DNA of 64,000 nucleotides from Xenopus tropicalis (taxonomy: Eukaryota; Chordata; Amphibia; Anura; Pipidae), in the NCBI RefSeq assembly GCF_000004195.4, contig NC_030680.2, positions 994,964 through 1,058,963 on the forward strand, in the 5' to 3' direction. How positions within the stretch are numbered: the first letter of the stretch is position 1; the number at the start of each line of letters is the position of its first letter. Below the pieces are notes generated by a model. The model made no database searches and was not told the DNA's origin. It saw only the letters and a program-made list of their open reading frames with translations. Of the stretch, positions 12,615-20,938 are shown piece after piece. The position numbers and the translations under genes are program-made.

Positions 12615-12979
12615 CAGGGGTCCCCAACCTTTAAATCCATGAGCCACATAAAGTGGGGAACAAAAAAAGCACAATAAAAGCTCTGGGGGTGCCAAATAAG
12701 AGCTACGATTGGTTAGGGGGTCAAGTGCGGGGTATGGCATATTATTTAGCATACAGACCTATCCAATGGCGCTATAGCTGTGCATAAATGTATATAACCC
12801 CTGCCCCCAGATGTCACACTGTACGTACCTGTACCCCACCTTACGAGCTCTGTTACAAGGTACTACGCGGGTCCCCTACCGCCAGATGCCTTCCTCTCAA
12901 CTGCACCATCCAAACAACCCGCCTCCGCCTCCGCAAACGGGACGGATGTGGCCCGTGGGCCGCAGTTTGCCCACCCCTG
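12615..12979. mobile_element. hAT-like non-autonomous element
   Basis: It starts CAGGGGTCCCCAACCTTT and, read from the other end, starts CAGGGGTGGGCAAACTGC, so short CAGGGGT terminal inverted repeats enclose 365 bp. The ends carry 'gagccacataaag' and 'ggcccgtgggccgcagtttg', typical of abundant hAT-type MITEs. I could not see a clear 8-bp target duplication (left ctctatat, right atttagcc). The ORFs inside are incidental. Confidence 0.65.
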
Positions 12980-13412
12980 ATTTAGCCACTGGTTCTGTTC
13001 TTTATACAGGGGCACTTCTGCCATGGGATAAGGTGAAAACATTGGGTGCTCCACACTAGCAATTTGACTCCCACTGCACCCTCTAAAATGTATGTGCTGG
13101 GGTGCCATTGGCTATATTACACTAATGTAAAATGCAGATCCGCACCCCATACCTTATATAAGACACAAGGTCAGAGGTGCAGGTGTTCTGCCTGGTACAG
13201 CCAGATACATGTACATTTGTTAGTATGTAAACCAAAGGCAAAGTTGTATAGCCAGGGCCAGATTTCATTATAATGTGCCCCTAGTATACTGGGAAGGTGC
13301 TTCCATAGTCTTTATTTGATTTTAAATGAAAACAAATTAAAACTCATTAAACATTGTCCAATCCATCGCTGCCATAAAACCATCCAGAAAATATATATTT
13401 CTCTAATTCCAG

Positions 13413-13556
13413 GTCCTCAGTGATCCAGTCCTAATACTACTGCCCACTGAGACCAGGGAGGGGATCAGGGAATACACACAGGAGAAGCGGAGTAAAACTG
13501 GAAAGGATCATTCATTTATCTCTGAAAGAATCGCACATGTTCAGGAAATAGCAGCG
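13413..13556 (+). CDS. Candidate coding exon of an unrecognised gene
   Basis: After acceptor 'ttctctaattccag' (AG 13411-13412) the phase-0 frame is open for 48 codons to a weak donor (GCG|GTGTAC at 13557). The frame stays open further, to about 13650, into transposon-like sequence. The peptide contains LSDPVLILLPTETREGIREY and a charged C-terminal half. It joins in phase with the candidate exon at 11610-11665. There is no signal peptide or membrane segment, and I do not recognise a family. The weak donor means the 3' boundary is uncertain. Confidence 0.4.
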
Positions 13557-13574
13557 GTGTACAACTATCAGAAA

Positions 13575-13690
13575 GGAGCCCCAACCTTTCTTACTCGTGA
13601 GCCACAGTCACATGTAAAGAGACATGCACATGCACCCAATACACCTGCAAGTCAGTTAGGCTAGGCTGTGGGGGGCAATAGGGTACATGG
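13575..13690. mobile_element. hAT-like element fragment
   Basis: 'gagccccaacctttcttact' and 'gtgagccacagtcacatgta' resemble the left end of the element at 12615. The other terminus is not apparent. Confidence 0.4.
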
Positions 13691-13822
13691 CAGGGGCCAC
13701 ACGTACAAGGCAATGCTCTGGGTACACAATAAGCTATGTATGTACTGCCCATCTAAGGGCAAACAAAGCCCATATAAACCTCACTCGTCAAAAGGGTACA
13801 CTTCCCCTTTAACAGCAGCGCC

Positions 13823-14152
13823 TGTCATGTGATGTCACTGGGATGAGAGCTGCCTTCCCACTAGGAAAGGTTCAAGTATCAAATTTCAAGCTTCTTGTCA
13901 TAATCAAATAACAAAGATGCATCATTACTGTAATGAAAGTGACAGTTGGTACAGTCCATGGTTGCCATGGTAGTGAGAGGTAAGCGTGCATCACCTTTGC
14001 TCCACTATTTACACAGTGGAGCAAAGAAATTGTGATGTCAATGTGATGTCAATGTGATGTCAATGTGATGGGAGCTGCCTTCACTCTAGGAAAGTGACAG
14101 TTGGTACAGTCCGTTGGTTGCCATTGCGGTGAGAGGTAAGCGTGCATCTCCT
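13823..14152. repeat. Local direct duplication with 11-bp tandem repeat
   Basis: 'gaaagtgacagttggtacag' to 'gagaggtaagcgtgcatc' occurs at about 13937-13997 and again at about 14091-14152. Between them 'tgtgatgtcaa' repeats three times (about 14031-14065). 'gagctgcctt' is also shared. It appears non-coding. Confidence 0.65.
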
Positions 14153-14922
14153 CTGATAGATTTTTTGCCTAAAAACCCTTATTTTAGCTAAAAAGAGGGG
14201 CAATAGTTGGGTGACTCCCCCCCCCAGACTAGGGGATGTTGCTCCTGTCAACGATTTTAGTGAATTGGGAGAATTTTCCGCTAAAATGGGCTTTGCAGGC
14301 GCCTTTACTCCCAGCGCTGGTTGGGAGACACAGACCCAGGGTTGGGCAGTACTGACAGGCTGCTAAGAGTTTTGCCCCTCTGCCCCCGGGTATCTGCCCT
14401 GCCCTTATGTACCAGCCTTAATGTGTAACTGAATGTAAGGCAATAAATACCAATACGTTTCCCTATTACAGAATACTGAGTGTCAGTAAGCGTGAGATTT
14501 GGGGGGAACACTTTGAATGGGGCCCCTGACCCAATGTTGCACCTTAAAAGGGTAAATGCATTATCCGTGAAGCTGACTTGCCCTTTTTATTCCCGTCTCT
14601 ATACAGATTGCTGCAGTGAGCGACTCTTTGGCGACTTTGCGCTTCGGTGCTTATCCAGTTTTTTTGGATAGTTTTTTTTTTCTGGCTTCTCCTCAATTCA
14701 CATTTTCCACCCTTAGTGAACGAGCCTAGAGGAGAGCCAGAACCTATTGAGGGGGCCCCTTAGGGTTCCCCGGCCCTGGGCCGGCCGGCCGGCCCCCCCC
14801 GGTCCATCTGTTTTTTACCATCTCTGGAGCATCATATGAGAGGTAATGTAGCAAATCCAGTTTATGATTTCTCCTACAGCAAGTCTCCCCCCCATCAAAA
14901 ATGAACTGTAAATAGAACACAG
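14153..14922. other. Non-coding interval; nothing recognised
   Basis: Acceptor-like sites occur at about 14469 and 14605 (tattcccgtctctatacag), but no exon with a matching donor and open frame follows. They could be 5' UTR exons of the gene starting at 15434; unsupported. A GC-rich 'ggccggccggccggcc' tract lies near 14780. Confidence 0.3.
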
Positions 14923-15367
14923 TACAGGTATAGGACCTGTTATCCAGAAAGCTCGGGACATGGGGTAGTCCGGATAAGGGATCCTTCTGTAATTTGGAAC
15001 TCCATACCATAAGTCTGCTAAAAATCATTTAAATATTGAATAAACCCAATAGGGCTGTTCTGCCCCCAATAAGGGGTAATTATATCTTAGTTGGGATCAA
15101 GTACAGGTACTGTTTTATTATTACAGAGAAAAGGGAATCATTTAACCATTAAATAAACCCAATAGGGCTGTTCTGCCCCCAATAAGGGGTAATTATATCT
15201 TAGTTGGGATCAAGTAAAGGTACTGTTTTATTATTACAGAGAAAAGGGAAATCAGTTTTAAAATTCTGAATTATTTGACTAAAATAGAGTCTATGGGAGA
15301 AGAGCTTTCCGTAATTCAGAACTTTATGGATAATGGGATTCCGGATATGGGGTCCGATACCTGTACA
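14923..15367. mobile_element. Frog-type inverted-repeat MITE, copy 2, with internal duplication
   Basis: Ends 'tacaggtataggacctgtta' and 'ggtccgatacctgtaca' form terminal inverted repeats. An internal segment of about 113 bp ('aataaacccaatagggctgt' to 'attattacagagaaaaggga') is present twice, an early stage of the expansion seen in copy 3. Confidence 0.8.
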
Positions 15368-15433
15368 GATAAAAAGGAAATCATACCTGTATTGGGAAAT
15401 GCTAAAGTGATGTTTTTCATTTTGTCTTCATAG

Positions 15434-15482
15434 AAACAACATGTTCAAGCGGCTGAAGTGCTGTTTCTCTTGCTTCGGCAAG
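15434..15482 (+). CDS. Exon A of the micro-exon gene: start codon and Cys-rich N-terminus
   Basis: Acceptor 'cattttgtcttcatag' precedes AAACAACATG, so a 5' UTR exon lies upstream. ATG at 15441-15443 starts 14 codons, MFKRLKCCFSCFGK, with three cysteines and five basic residues. Donor AAG|GTAAGG follows at 15483, phase 0. The CC and SC cysteines next to basic and aromatic residues resemble an S-acylated membrane anchor, but this is inference. Confidence 0.6.
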
Positions 15483-15636
15483 GTAAGGGCTTCATCTCTT
15501 TCTGCTGTAACAGGACATATTTCATTCTGTGGGAAACTTCATGTGTCACTCAATACTCACTCCTCCATTTATTGCATTATAGTTTTCCTATTTGTGCTTT
15601 TATTTTCTCTGATAAAACTTTTTTTCTTCATTACAG

Positions 15637-15681
15637 AGGAAACGAAAGAGGGCAGATGATCCAACCCCAGAATCTGCCATG
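15637..15681 (+). CDS. Exon B: basic cluster
   Basis: Acceptor 'ttttcttcattacag', 45 nt in phase 0 (RKRKRADDPTPESAM), donor ATG|GTAAGA. RKRKR fits a minimal monopartite nuclear-localisation signal. The intron from exon A is only 154 bp. Confidence 0.6.
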
Positions 15682-15828
15682 GTAAGAACTGGGCAACATC
15701 ATTTCCTAAACACCATTTTCCTACCTACTTGTGTTATCAAAGCCGTGTTATTTCCTTGCCTATAGATGTCTATGCACAATAACCTTGATGAGGCTACACT
15801 ATGTACACAGGGACCCATTTACAGGTTA

Positions 15829-16712
15829 GGGACCCATTATCCAGAATGCTCAGGACCTAGGGTTTTCCAGATAAGGGGTCTTTCCGTAATTCGGATCTCA
15901 TACCTAAAGTCGGCTAAAACATTATTTAAACAGTAATTAAACCCAATAGAATTGTTTTGCCTCCAATAAAGGGTAATTATATCTTAGTTGGGATCAAGTA
16001 CAGGTACTGTTTTATTATTACAGAGAAAAGGGAATCATTTAACCATTAAATAAACCCAATAGGGCTGTTCTGCCCCAATAAGGGGTAATTATATCTTAGT
16101 TGGGATCAAGTACAGGTACTGTTTTATTATTACAGAGAAAAGGGAATTATTTAACCATTAAATAAACCCAATAGGGCTGTTCTGCCCCAATAAGGGGTAA
16201 TTATATCTTAGTTGGGATCAAGTACAGGTACTGTTTTATTATTACAGAGAAAAGGGAATTATTTAACCATTAAATAAACCCAATAGGGCTGTTCTGCCCC
16301 AATAAGGGGTAATTATATCTTAGTTGGGATCAAGTACAGGTACTGTTTTATTATTACAGAGAAAAGGGAATTATTTAACCATTAAATAACCCAATAGGGC
16401 TGTTCTGCCCCAATAAGGGGTAATTATATCTTAGTTGGGATCAAGTAGAGGTACTGTTTTATTATTACAGAGAAAAGGGAATCATTTAACCATTAAATAA
16501 ACCCAATGGGGCTGTTCTGCCCCCAATAAGGGGTAATTATATCTTAGTTGGGATCAAGTACAAGGTTCTGTTTTATTATTACAGAGAAAAAGGAAATGAT
16601 TTTTAAAAATGTGAATTATTCAATTAAAATGGTGTCTATGGGAGATGGCCTTTCCGTAATTCGGAAATGTCTGGATAATGAGTTTCCGGATAAGGGGTTG
16701 AATACCTGTACT
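15829..16712. mobile_element. Frog-type MITE, copy 3, with internal 112-bp minisatellite
   Basis: Ends 'ttacaggttagggacccatt' and 'gttgaatacctgtacta' match copies 1 and 2. The internal segment from 'aataaacccaatagggctgt' to 'ttattattacagagaaaagg' is repeated about six times; the anchor 'cagagaaaa' recurs at 16021, 16133, 16245, 16357, 16468 and 16582 (spacing 112, 112, 112, 111, 114). It lies in the intron between exons B and C. Confidence 0.85.
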
Positions 16713-17046
16713 AAGGTATCCTGAGAAAAGCTTGCAATTATTTACGTTTTGTTTTTATTTTGTCTCGAAAAATTTAAGATAATTTAGAGTACTTTCTCTG
16801 AAAATTCGAGATTTTCTTTTTAAAAACCATAAACGTATAAAACTTTATATGACTTTTTTTGACTGGCAAAAAGTGCGCCAGGTTTAAGCTGGTACCATCA
16901 TTTGGACCTGGCAATGCCGTTTGCCACGTGAGTAATAAATAATTCAATAATAAAACACCAGTCCCTGAATATTAAATATAACTGATTTTAACTTCTTTTT
17001 AAAAAGCTCAGTTAATTTGATAACTTGACTTTTATCTCTTTACCAG

Positions 17047-17082
17047 GAACCACCAGAAATCCCTGGCAAAAACACCTGCCAA
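17047..17082 (+). CDS. Exon C: 12-residue module 1
   Basis: Acceptor 'ttatctctttaccag', 36 nt in phase 0 (EPPEIPGKNTCQ), donor CAA|GTAAGT. It is similar in length and sequence to exon E (ETPEILDMKICQ). Confidence 0.6.
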
Positions 17083-17214
17083 GTAAGTAGCAAAAAATAT
17101 ACATGAAATGGTTTGGTTTTTGGAAGTTTAGTGAATTTGTATTGTACCGGGTCTTTTTTAGATACTAAACTACAGAGTTATAGTAAACTGATCAGGTAAC
17201 TTTATTTCTCTTAG

Positions 17215-17261
17215 GAGGAGAAAAAGAGCCAGACTTGAAGCCGGCGATAGAGAACTGCCGG
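17215..17261 (+). pseudogene. Exon D: frame-breaking module of the same repeat family
   Basis: Acceptor 'tttatttctcttag' and donor CGG|GTAAGC bound 47 nt, not a multiple of three. Read in phase 0 it stops after seven codons. The last 36 nt in the frame set by the donor encode EPDLKPAIENCR, matching the 12-residue modules of exons C and E in length and in the near-terminal Cys. The frame defect maps to the first 11 nt (gaggagaaaaa), which contain an A run. Options are a one-base assembly error, a decayed exon, or use of a weak downstream AG (ending 17228) giving 33 in-frame nt. Confidence 0.5.
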
Positions 17262-17384
17262 GTAAGCGTAAGAGAGGGGAGGAGAGTTGGGGCAAATGAA
17301 AATCACCCTATATTTTATACAAGACTGTATATTAGCTTCTTTATTACAACGAGCACATTTTTCACTTACCTTTTCTTTAATCAG

Positions 17385-17420
17385 GAGACTCCAGAAATCC
17401 TGGACATGAAGATCTGTCAG
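17385..17420 (+). CDS. Exon E: 12-residue module 2
   Basis: Acceptor 'ccttttctttaatcag', 36 nt in phase 0 (ETPEILDMKICQ), donor CAG|GTAAGG. It shares E-x-P-E-I and C-Q with exon C, indicating exon duplication. Confidence 0.6.
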
Positions 17421-17668
17421 GTAAGGAAAAATAATAGGGTCACAATAAAGAAAGATATTTTACATTCACTTTGGGGGAGGCAATTTGTTAGGCACCGACG
17501 ACTTCAGCGTTGGTGAGTCTGTCCCACCTCCTTATTATGCCCTGTGTTACACAGCAACATACACCTTCTATTTCTCATATATTTATATCAAATAACACTT
17601 TCCCAAACTTTGCTTTACTTTGAGCCATGAGAATTTTTTTTTACAATCTTTTTTTCGGTTTTAAACAG

Positions 17669-17722
17669 GATGAAGAAGTGATTGGGCAGGAGAGCCCCGA
17701 CACCGGCCCCTGCCACTCACAG
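17669..17722 (+). CDS. Exon F: acidic module
   Basis: Acceptor 'tttcggttttaaacag', 54 nt in phase 0 (DEEVIGQESPDTGPCHSQ), donor CAG|GTAAGC. It keeps a Cys near the end followed by a terminal Gln, and contains ESP...DTG, echoed in exon H (ESP...HDTGQ). Confidence 0.55.
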
Positions 17723-17804
17723 GTAAGCAGAAAATAACACATGAATGAAAAATATTTATTTTTATCATCTTCTCTGCTGATCTGAGGTTTTCTTTCATAA
17801 CCAG

Positions 17805-17849
17805 GAACCCTTGGAAGAACATGGAGATCCTCCCATCAACACCTGTGAG
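17805..17849 (+). CDS. Exon G: 15-residue module
   Basis: Acceptor 'gttttctttcataaccag', 45 nt in phase 0 (EPLEEHGDPPINTCE), donor GAG|GTACGG. The NTC plus Glu/Gln ending parallels exon C. Confidence 0.55.
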
Positions 17850-18069
17850 GTACGGGGGCAAAAAGTTTGCAGGGGTCCCAATGTGTTTTTATTGGCGCTA
17901 CAGGGTTCATGAATAATATCTGTAAAGGATAATAATTATATTTACCTAACAGTCAGTATCTGTTACTTAGCGGTCTTCTATCTCGTATAAATTAGAAAAT
18001 GAAAAAATGATTGGTTGCTATGATTACATCCACTCACACAATTTAACTCATAGGCTGCCACCACATGTG

Positions 18070-18318
18070 TAGATTCTCGGCCTGCGGATAAACACGGGCT
18101 GGGAATCCGACCCCATGTCCCTAAATGCTTCTTGATGTGCCGGCGCCCCGAGCCATTGCGCTGCCTTGGGTTCAGGCAAACAGAGTGGATTTTGGTGGGA
18201 AACTCCTGAGTATAGCTCCAGCCAACACAATGGCTCCAGGTGCAGGCACGGCAATAAGCTTTTTGGGGTACAGGGGGGAAGATATTCAGCCTGAGTTTAT
18301 GCACAGGCCTAGAATCCA
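18070..18318. mobile_element. Hairpin MITE in the last intron of the micro-exon gene
   Basis: The left end (gattctcggcctgcggataa, from 18072) and right end (tttatgcacaggcctagaat) are imperfect inverted repeats, continuing inward (cgggctgggaatccgacccc against ggggaagatattcagcctg). It is about 250 bp and non-coding; ORFs through it are incidental. Confidence 0.65.
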
Positions 18319-18403
18319 CCAATCAAATGTGCAAATAAGGGAGCAGGGAGCCACTGGGGCTCTGTACTTACTAATGTTGCAAAACTGTATTTATATTTCC
18401 CAG

Positions 18404-18493
18404 GAGTCACCATTCCAAACTGGCCACGACACCGGCCAGGAAGAGAGCTCAGAAGAGCAACTGAGCGAGGAGGAGGACCTTGAGGAGGTTTGA
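18404..18493 (+). CDS. Exon H: acidic C-terminus and stop
   Basis: Acceptor 'tatttatatttcccag', then 29 codons in phase 0 and TGA at 18491-18493. It begins ESPFQTGHDTGQEESSEEQL and ends in a Glu-rich run with EEV at the C-terminus. A GAG|GTTTGA site just before the stop is a poor donor, so the stop is preferred as the end of the protein. Confidence 0.55.
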   Translation, partial: ESPFQTGHDTGQEESSEEQLSEEEDLEEV

Positions 18494-19111
18494 GCTGAAT
18501 TTAATATTTTTTCTCTCAATATATCATTAGACCATTTTAAACCTCCGAGCAGCCCCCAATCCCACCACATCATGGAAACTCTTATGTAGGCCCCATTCCA
18601 CCCTTACCTGAATGTCACAAGTGCTCAGTGGGGCAGTTGGTCACCACTTTGTGCCTCCGTTAAAGCCTCTCAGACCTTCCACATCTCTCATTGCCCTTCT
18701 AGAACATGCAGACTAAAGCCAAGATGCAGGAAGGCTTCACTATACATAGTCCTGCAATCAGAGCAATGAGGGGTATAAAAGAAAGGACACTGCAAAACAT
18801 AACAAGCATCAACCCTGCCCCCAAGCTCTGCTGTCTCCCCTTATTTATGGGCACAAACATATACATTTGGGTGTTGCAGTTCTACTTTAAGGTCGAGGGT
18901 TGGGTTCATATAACAACAAATAGGAGATATGACAGGAATCTGGCACTAACACCTGCCAGCCTGAAATCTCCAACAGAGAGCGAGTGGGCGCTCAGACCAA
19001 CGACTGCCCCCGTGTCACATTCCTTGTGCCCCTGACTCATTTCATTTTGGGTTTGGGGCTGTTTATTTACCTCTCTGCACTGATTAAATGTTTCCTATGG
19101 GGGGGAAGGGC
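18494..19111. other. Putative 3' UTR and intergenic sequence; nothing recognised
   Basis: No clear AATAAA was located close to the stop of exon H. No splice-bounded exon was recognised. Confidence 0.3.
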
Positions 19112-19680
19112 AACTACCAATACTCTGCACTGGGGCAGTAATCCACGGTGGCCAATAAGATGTTTGCTTTCATGGTTCTACCTGTAGCTGACTGAACAAA
19201 GGTAATAGCTATATGGTTGCTATGGGTTACTGCCCAGGTGCAGTTTTGCCCAGTGTTGATAAATGAGCCCAACTGTATCATGTGCTGGCCTCTGTGGCCA
19301 TTTCACATTCCTGTGAGTAACGATCTGCCCTACAGATATCACTGCTGATTCCCTGGTGGCCAATTGGGGGTGAGGCACAAACGGCTGCTGTAGCGCTGGC
19401 TTACATATCCCCCTTACCAAATGGGTTTTCCCACTGGCGCCAGGTAACCAATACAAGAATGAAAGGTACCATCACAGGTTGCGGATATTCTGTAGCCCCA
19501 GCATTTTATATCTAAAGAACAAGTATTTGTCTGTAGTTTTTATCTTATTTAAACAATTTCTAAAATGTTTCTCTATTTTTTCAGCGCTCGACCGGAAGAT
19601 TGATCAGGGCAGTATCCTGCCTAGATCTAACTTCCCTTGCCCTCCTCGACACCAGTCCCCTCCCTCCCACCCCTTCATTC
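19112..19680 (+). repeat. Segmental tandem duplication, copy 1
   Basis: It aligns with 20223-20800 at an offset of 1111-1114 bp over about 570 bp with few differences, from 'aactaccaa(t/c)actctgcact' to 'ccctcccaccccttc'. The unit includes a splice-acceptor-like site and the start of a proline-rich ORF. Confidence 0.85.
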
Positions 19681-20286
19681 GACTCAAACCCCACCCTCCC
19701 ACCCCTTAGTTCCAGGCCCCCACTCTCCCACCCCTTCGTTCCACACAAGACCCCACCCGCCCCCCGCTTTGTTCCAAGCCCCCTCCCTCCCACCCCTTCC
19801 TTCCAATCAAGTCCCACCCTCCAACCCCTTAGTTCCAGGCCCCCACTCTCCCACCCCTTCGTTCCACACAAGCCCCCACCCGCCCCCCGCTTTGTTCCAA
19901 GCCCCCTCCCTCCACCCCTTCCTTCCAATCAAGCCCCACCCTCCAACCCCTTAGTTCCAGGCCCCCACTCTCCCACCCCTTCGTTCCACACAAGCCCCCA
20001 CCCGCCCCCCGCTTTGTTCCAAGCCCCCTCCCTCCCACCCCTTCCTTCCAATCAAGCCCCACCCTCCCACCCCTTAGTTCCAGGCCCCACTCTCCCACCC
20101 CTTCGTTCCACACAAGCCCCCACCCGCCCCCCGCTTTGTTCCAAGCCCCCTCCCTCCCACCCCTTTCTTCCAATTAAGCCCCACCCTCATGGAGGAGGTG
20201 GAAGAGGAGGAGATTTGGTTGTAACTACCAACACTCTGCACTGGGTAGGTAATAAACTGTGGCCAATCAGATGTTTGTTTTCATAG
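19585..20286 (+). CDS. Candidate proline-rich exon, copy 1
   Basis: After a strong acceptor (ctctattttttcag, AG at 19583-19584) the phase-0 frame is open to a stop at 20284-20286. The first about 30 codons (RSTGRLIRAVSC...LLDTSPLPP) are non-repetitive. The rest is Pro/Ser/Phe-rich sequence over the 122-bp minisatellite, then low-complexity sequence. The acceptor and first codons are conserved in the duplicate at 20699. Open frames through C-rich repeats arise easily, so coding is uncertain; an alternative 3' exon of the upstream gene is possible since phases match. Confidence 0.3.
   Translation, partial: RSTGRLIRAVSCLDLTSLALLDTSPLPPTPSFDSNPTLPPLSSRPPLSHPFVPHKTPPAPRFVPSPLPPTPSFQSSPTLQPLSSRPPLSHPFVPHKPPPAPRFVPSPLPPPLPSNQAPPSNPLVPGPHSPTPSFHTSPHPPPALFQAPSLPPLPSNQAPPSHPLVPGPTLPPLRSTQAPTRPPLCSKPPPSHPFLPIKPHPHGGGGRGGDLVVTTNTLHWVGNKLWPIRCLFS
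19690..20190. repeat. C-rich minisatellite, about 122-bp unit, about four copies
   Basis: The anchor 'ttccacacaag' recurs (ccacaca at 19741, 19864, 19986 and 20108; spacing 123, 122, 122). Each unit includes 'cgccccccgctttgttccaa' and 'ctcccaccccttccttccaa'. It lies inside copy 1 of the duplication and is not expanded in copy 2. Confidence 0.85.
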
Positions 20287-20800
20287 TTCTACCTGTATCT
20301 GACTGAACAAAGGTAATAGCTATATGGTTGCTATGGGTTACTGCTCAGGTGCAGTTTTGCCCAGTGTTGATAAATGAGCCCAACTGTATCATGTGCTGGC
20401 CTCTGTGGCCATTTCACATTCCTGTTAGTAACGATCTGCCCTACAGATATCACTGCTGATTCCCTGGTGGCCAATGGGGGGTGAGGCACAAACGGCTGCT
20501 GTAGCGCTGGCTTACATATCCCCCTTACCAAATGGGTTTTCCCACTGGGCAACAACTGGCGCCAGGTAAGCAATACAAGAATGAAAGGTATTACAGGTAG
20601 CGGATATTCTGTAGCCCCAGCATTTTATATCTAAAGTATTTGTCTGTAGTTTTTATCTTATTTAAACAATTTCTAAAATGTTTCTCTATTTTTTTCAGCG
20701 CTCGACTGGAAGACTGTTCAGGGCAGTATCCTGCCAACATCTACCTTCCGTTGCCCTGCTCGACACCAGTCCCCTCCCTCCCACCCCTTCCTTCCACACA
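20223..20800 (+). repeat. Segmental tandem duplication, copy 2
   Basis: Partner of 19112-19680. It differs by small indels (for example an extra gggcaacaact near 20550) and runs into a different C-rich minisatellite. Confidence 0.85.
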
Positions 20801-20938
20801 AGCCCCGCCCTCCAACCCCTTAGTTCCAAGCCATGCCCTCCCACCCCTTCCTTCAAAGCCCCGCCCTACCATCCCTTACTTCCAGGCCCCCACTCTACCA
20901 CCACTTCCGCTAAATCCCCCGCCCGCCCCTTCCACTAA
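20699..20938 (+). CDS. Candidate proline-rich exon, copy 2
   Basis: The acceptor 'tctatttttttcag' (AG 20697-20698) is followed in phase 0 by RSTGRLFRAVSC and a Pro/Ser-rich tail, stopping at 20936-20938 as the C-rich array begins. The conserved first codons against copy 1 are mild support for selection, but the duplication may simply be recent. Confidence 0.3.
   Translation, partial: RSTGRLFRAVSCQHLPSVALLDTSPLPPTPSFHTSPALQPLSSKPCPPTPSFKAPPYHPLLPGPHSTTTSAKSPARPFH

Larger units (their letters stand above)
15434..18493 (+). other. Gene model: micro-exon modular protein, unrecognised (7 in-frame exons, 115 codons plus stop)
   Basis: Seven exons at 15434-15482, 15637-15681, 17047-17082, 17385-17420, 17669-17722, 17805-17849 and 18404-18493 each have good acceptor and donor signals (the last ends in a stop). 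All junctions are phase 0, so any exon can be skipped without changing frame. The predicted protein has a Cys/basic N-terminus (MFKRLKCCFSCFGK), an Arg/Lys cluster (RKRKR), short acidic modules ending in Cys plus Gln or Glu, and a very acidic C-terminus (SEEQLSEEEDLEEV). An eighth exon-like module at 17215-17261 breaks the frame. The N-terminus could be lipid-modified and RKRKR could be a nuclear signal; both are inference. No enzyme domain is visible. I do not recognise the family. Introns carry a MITE with internal repeats (15829-16712) and a hairpin element (18070-18318). Confidence 0.6.

Noticed and set aside
12788..13108. Three overlapping ORFs of 65-82 aa
   Set aside because: They lie in, or run out of, the hAT-like element at 12615-12979 on both strands; no splice context.
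17492..17512. Possible 21-nt in-frame micro-exon (APTTSAL) with donor GTGAGT in the micro-exon gene
   Set aside because: The donor is good, but the acceptor (gcaatttgttag) has no pyrimidine tract, and the sequence does not resemble the neighbouring modules.
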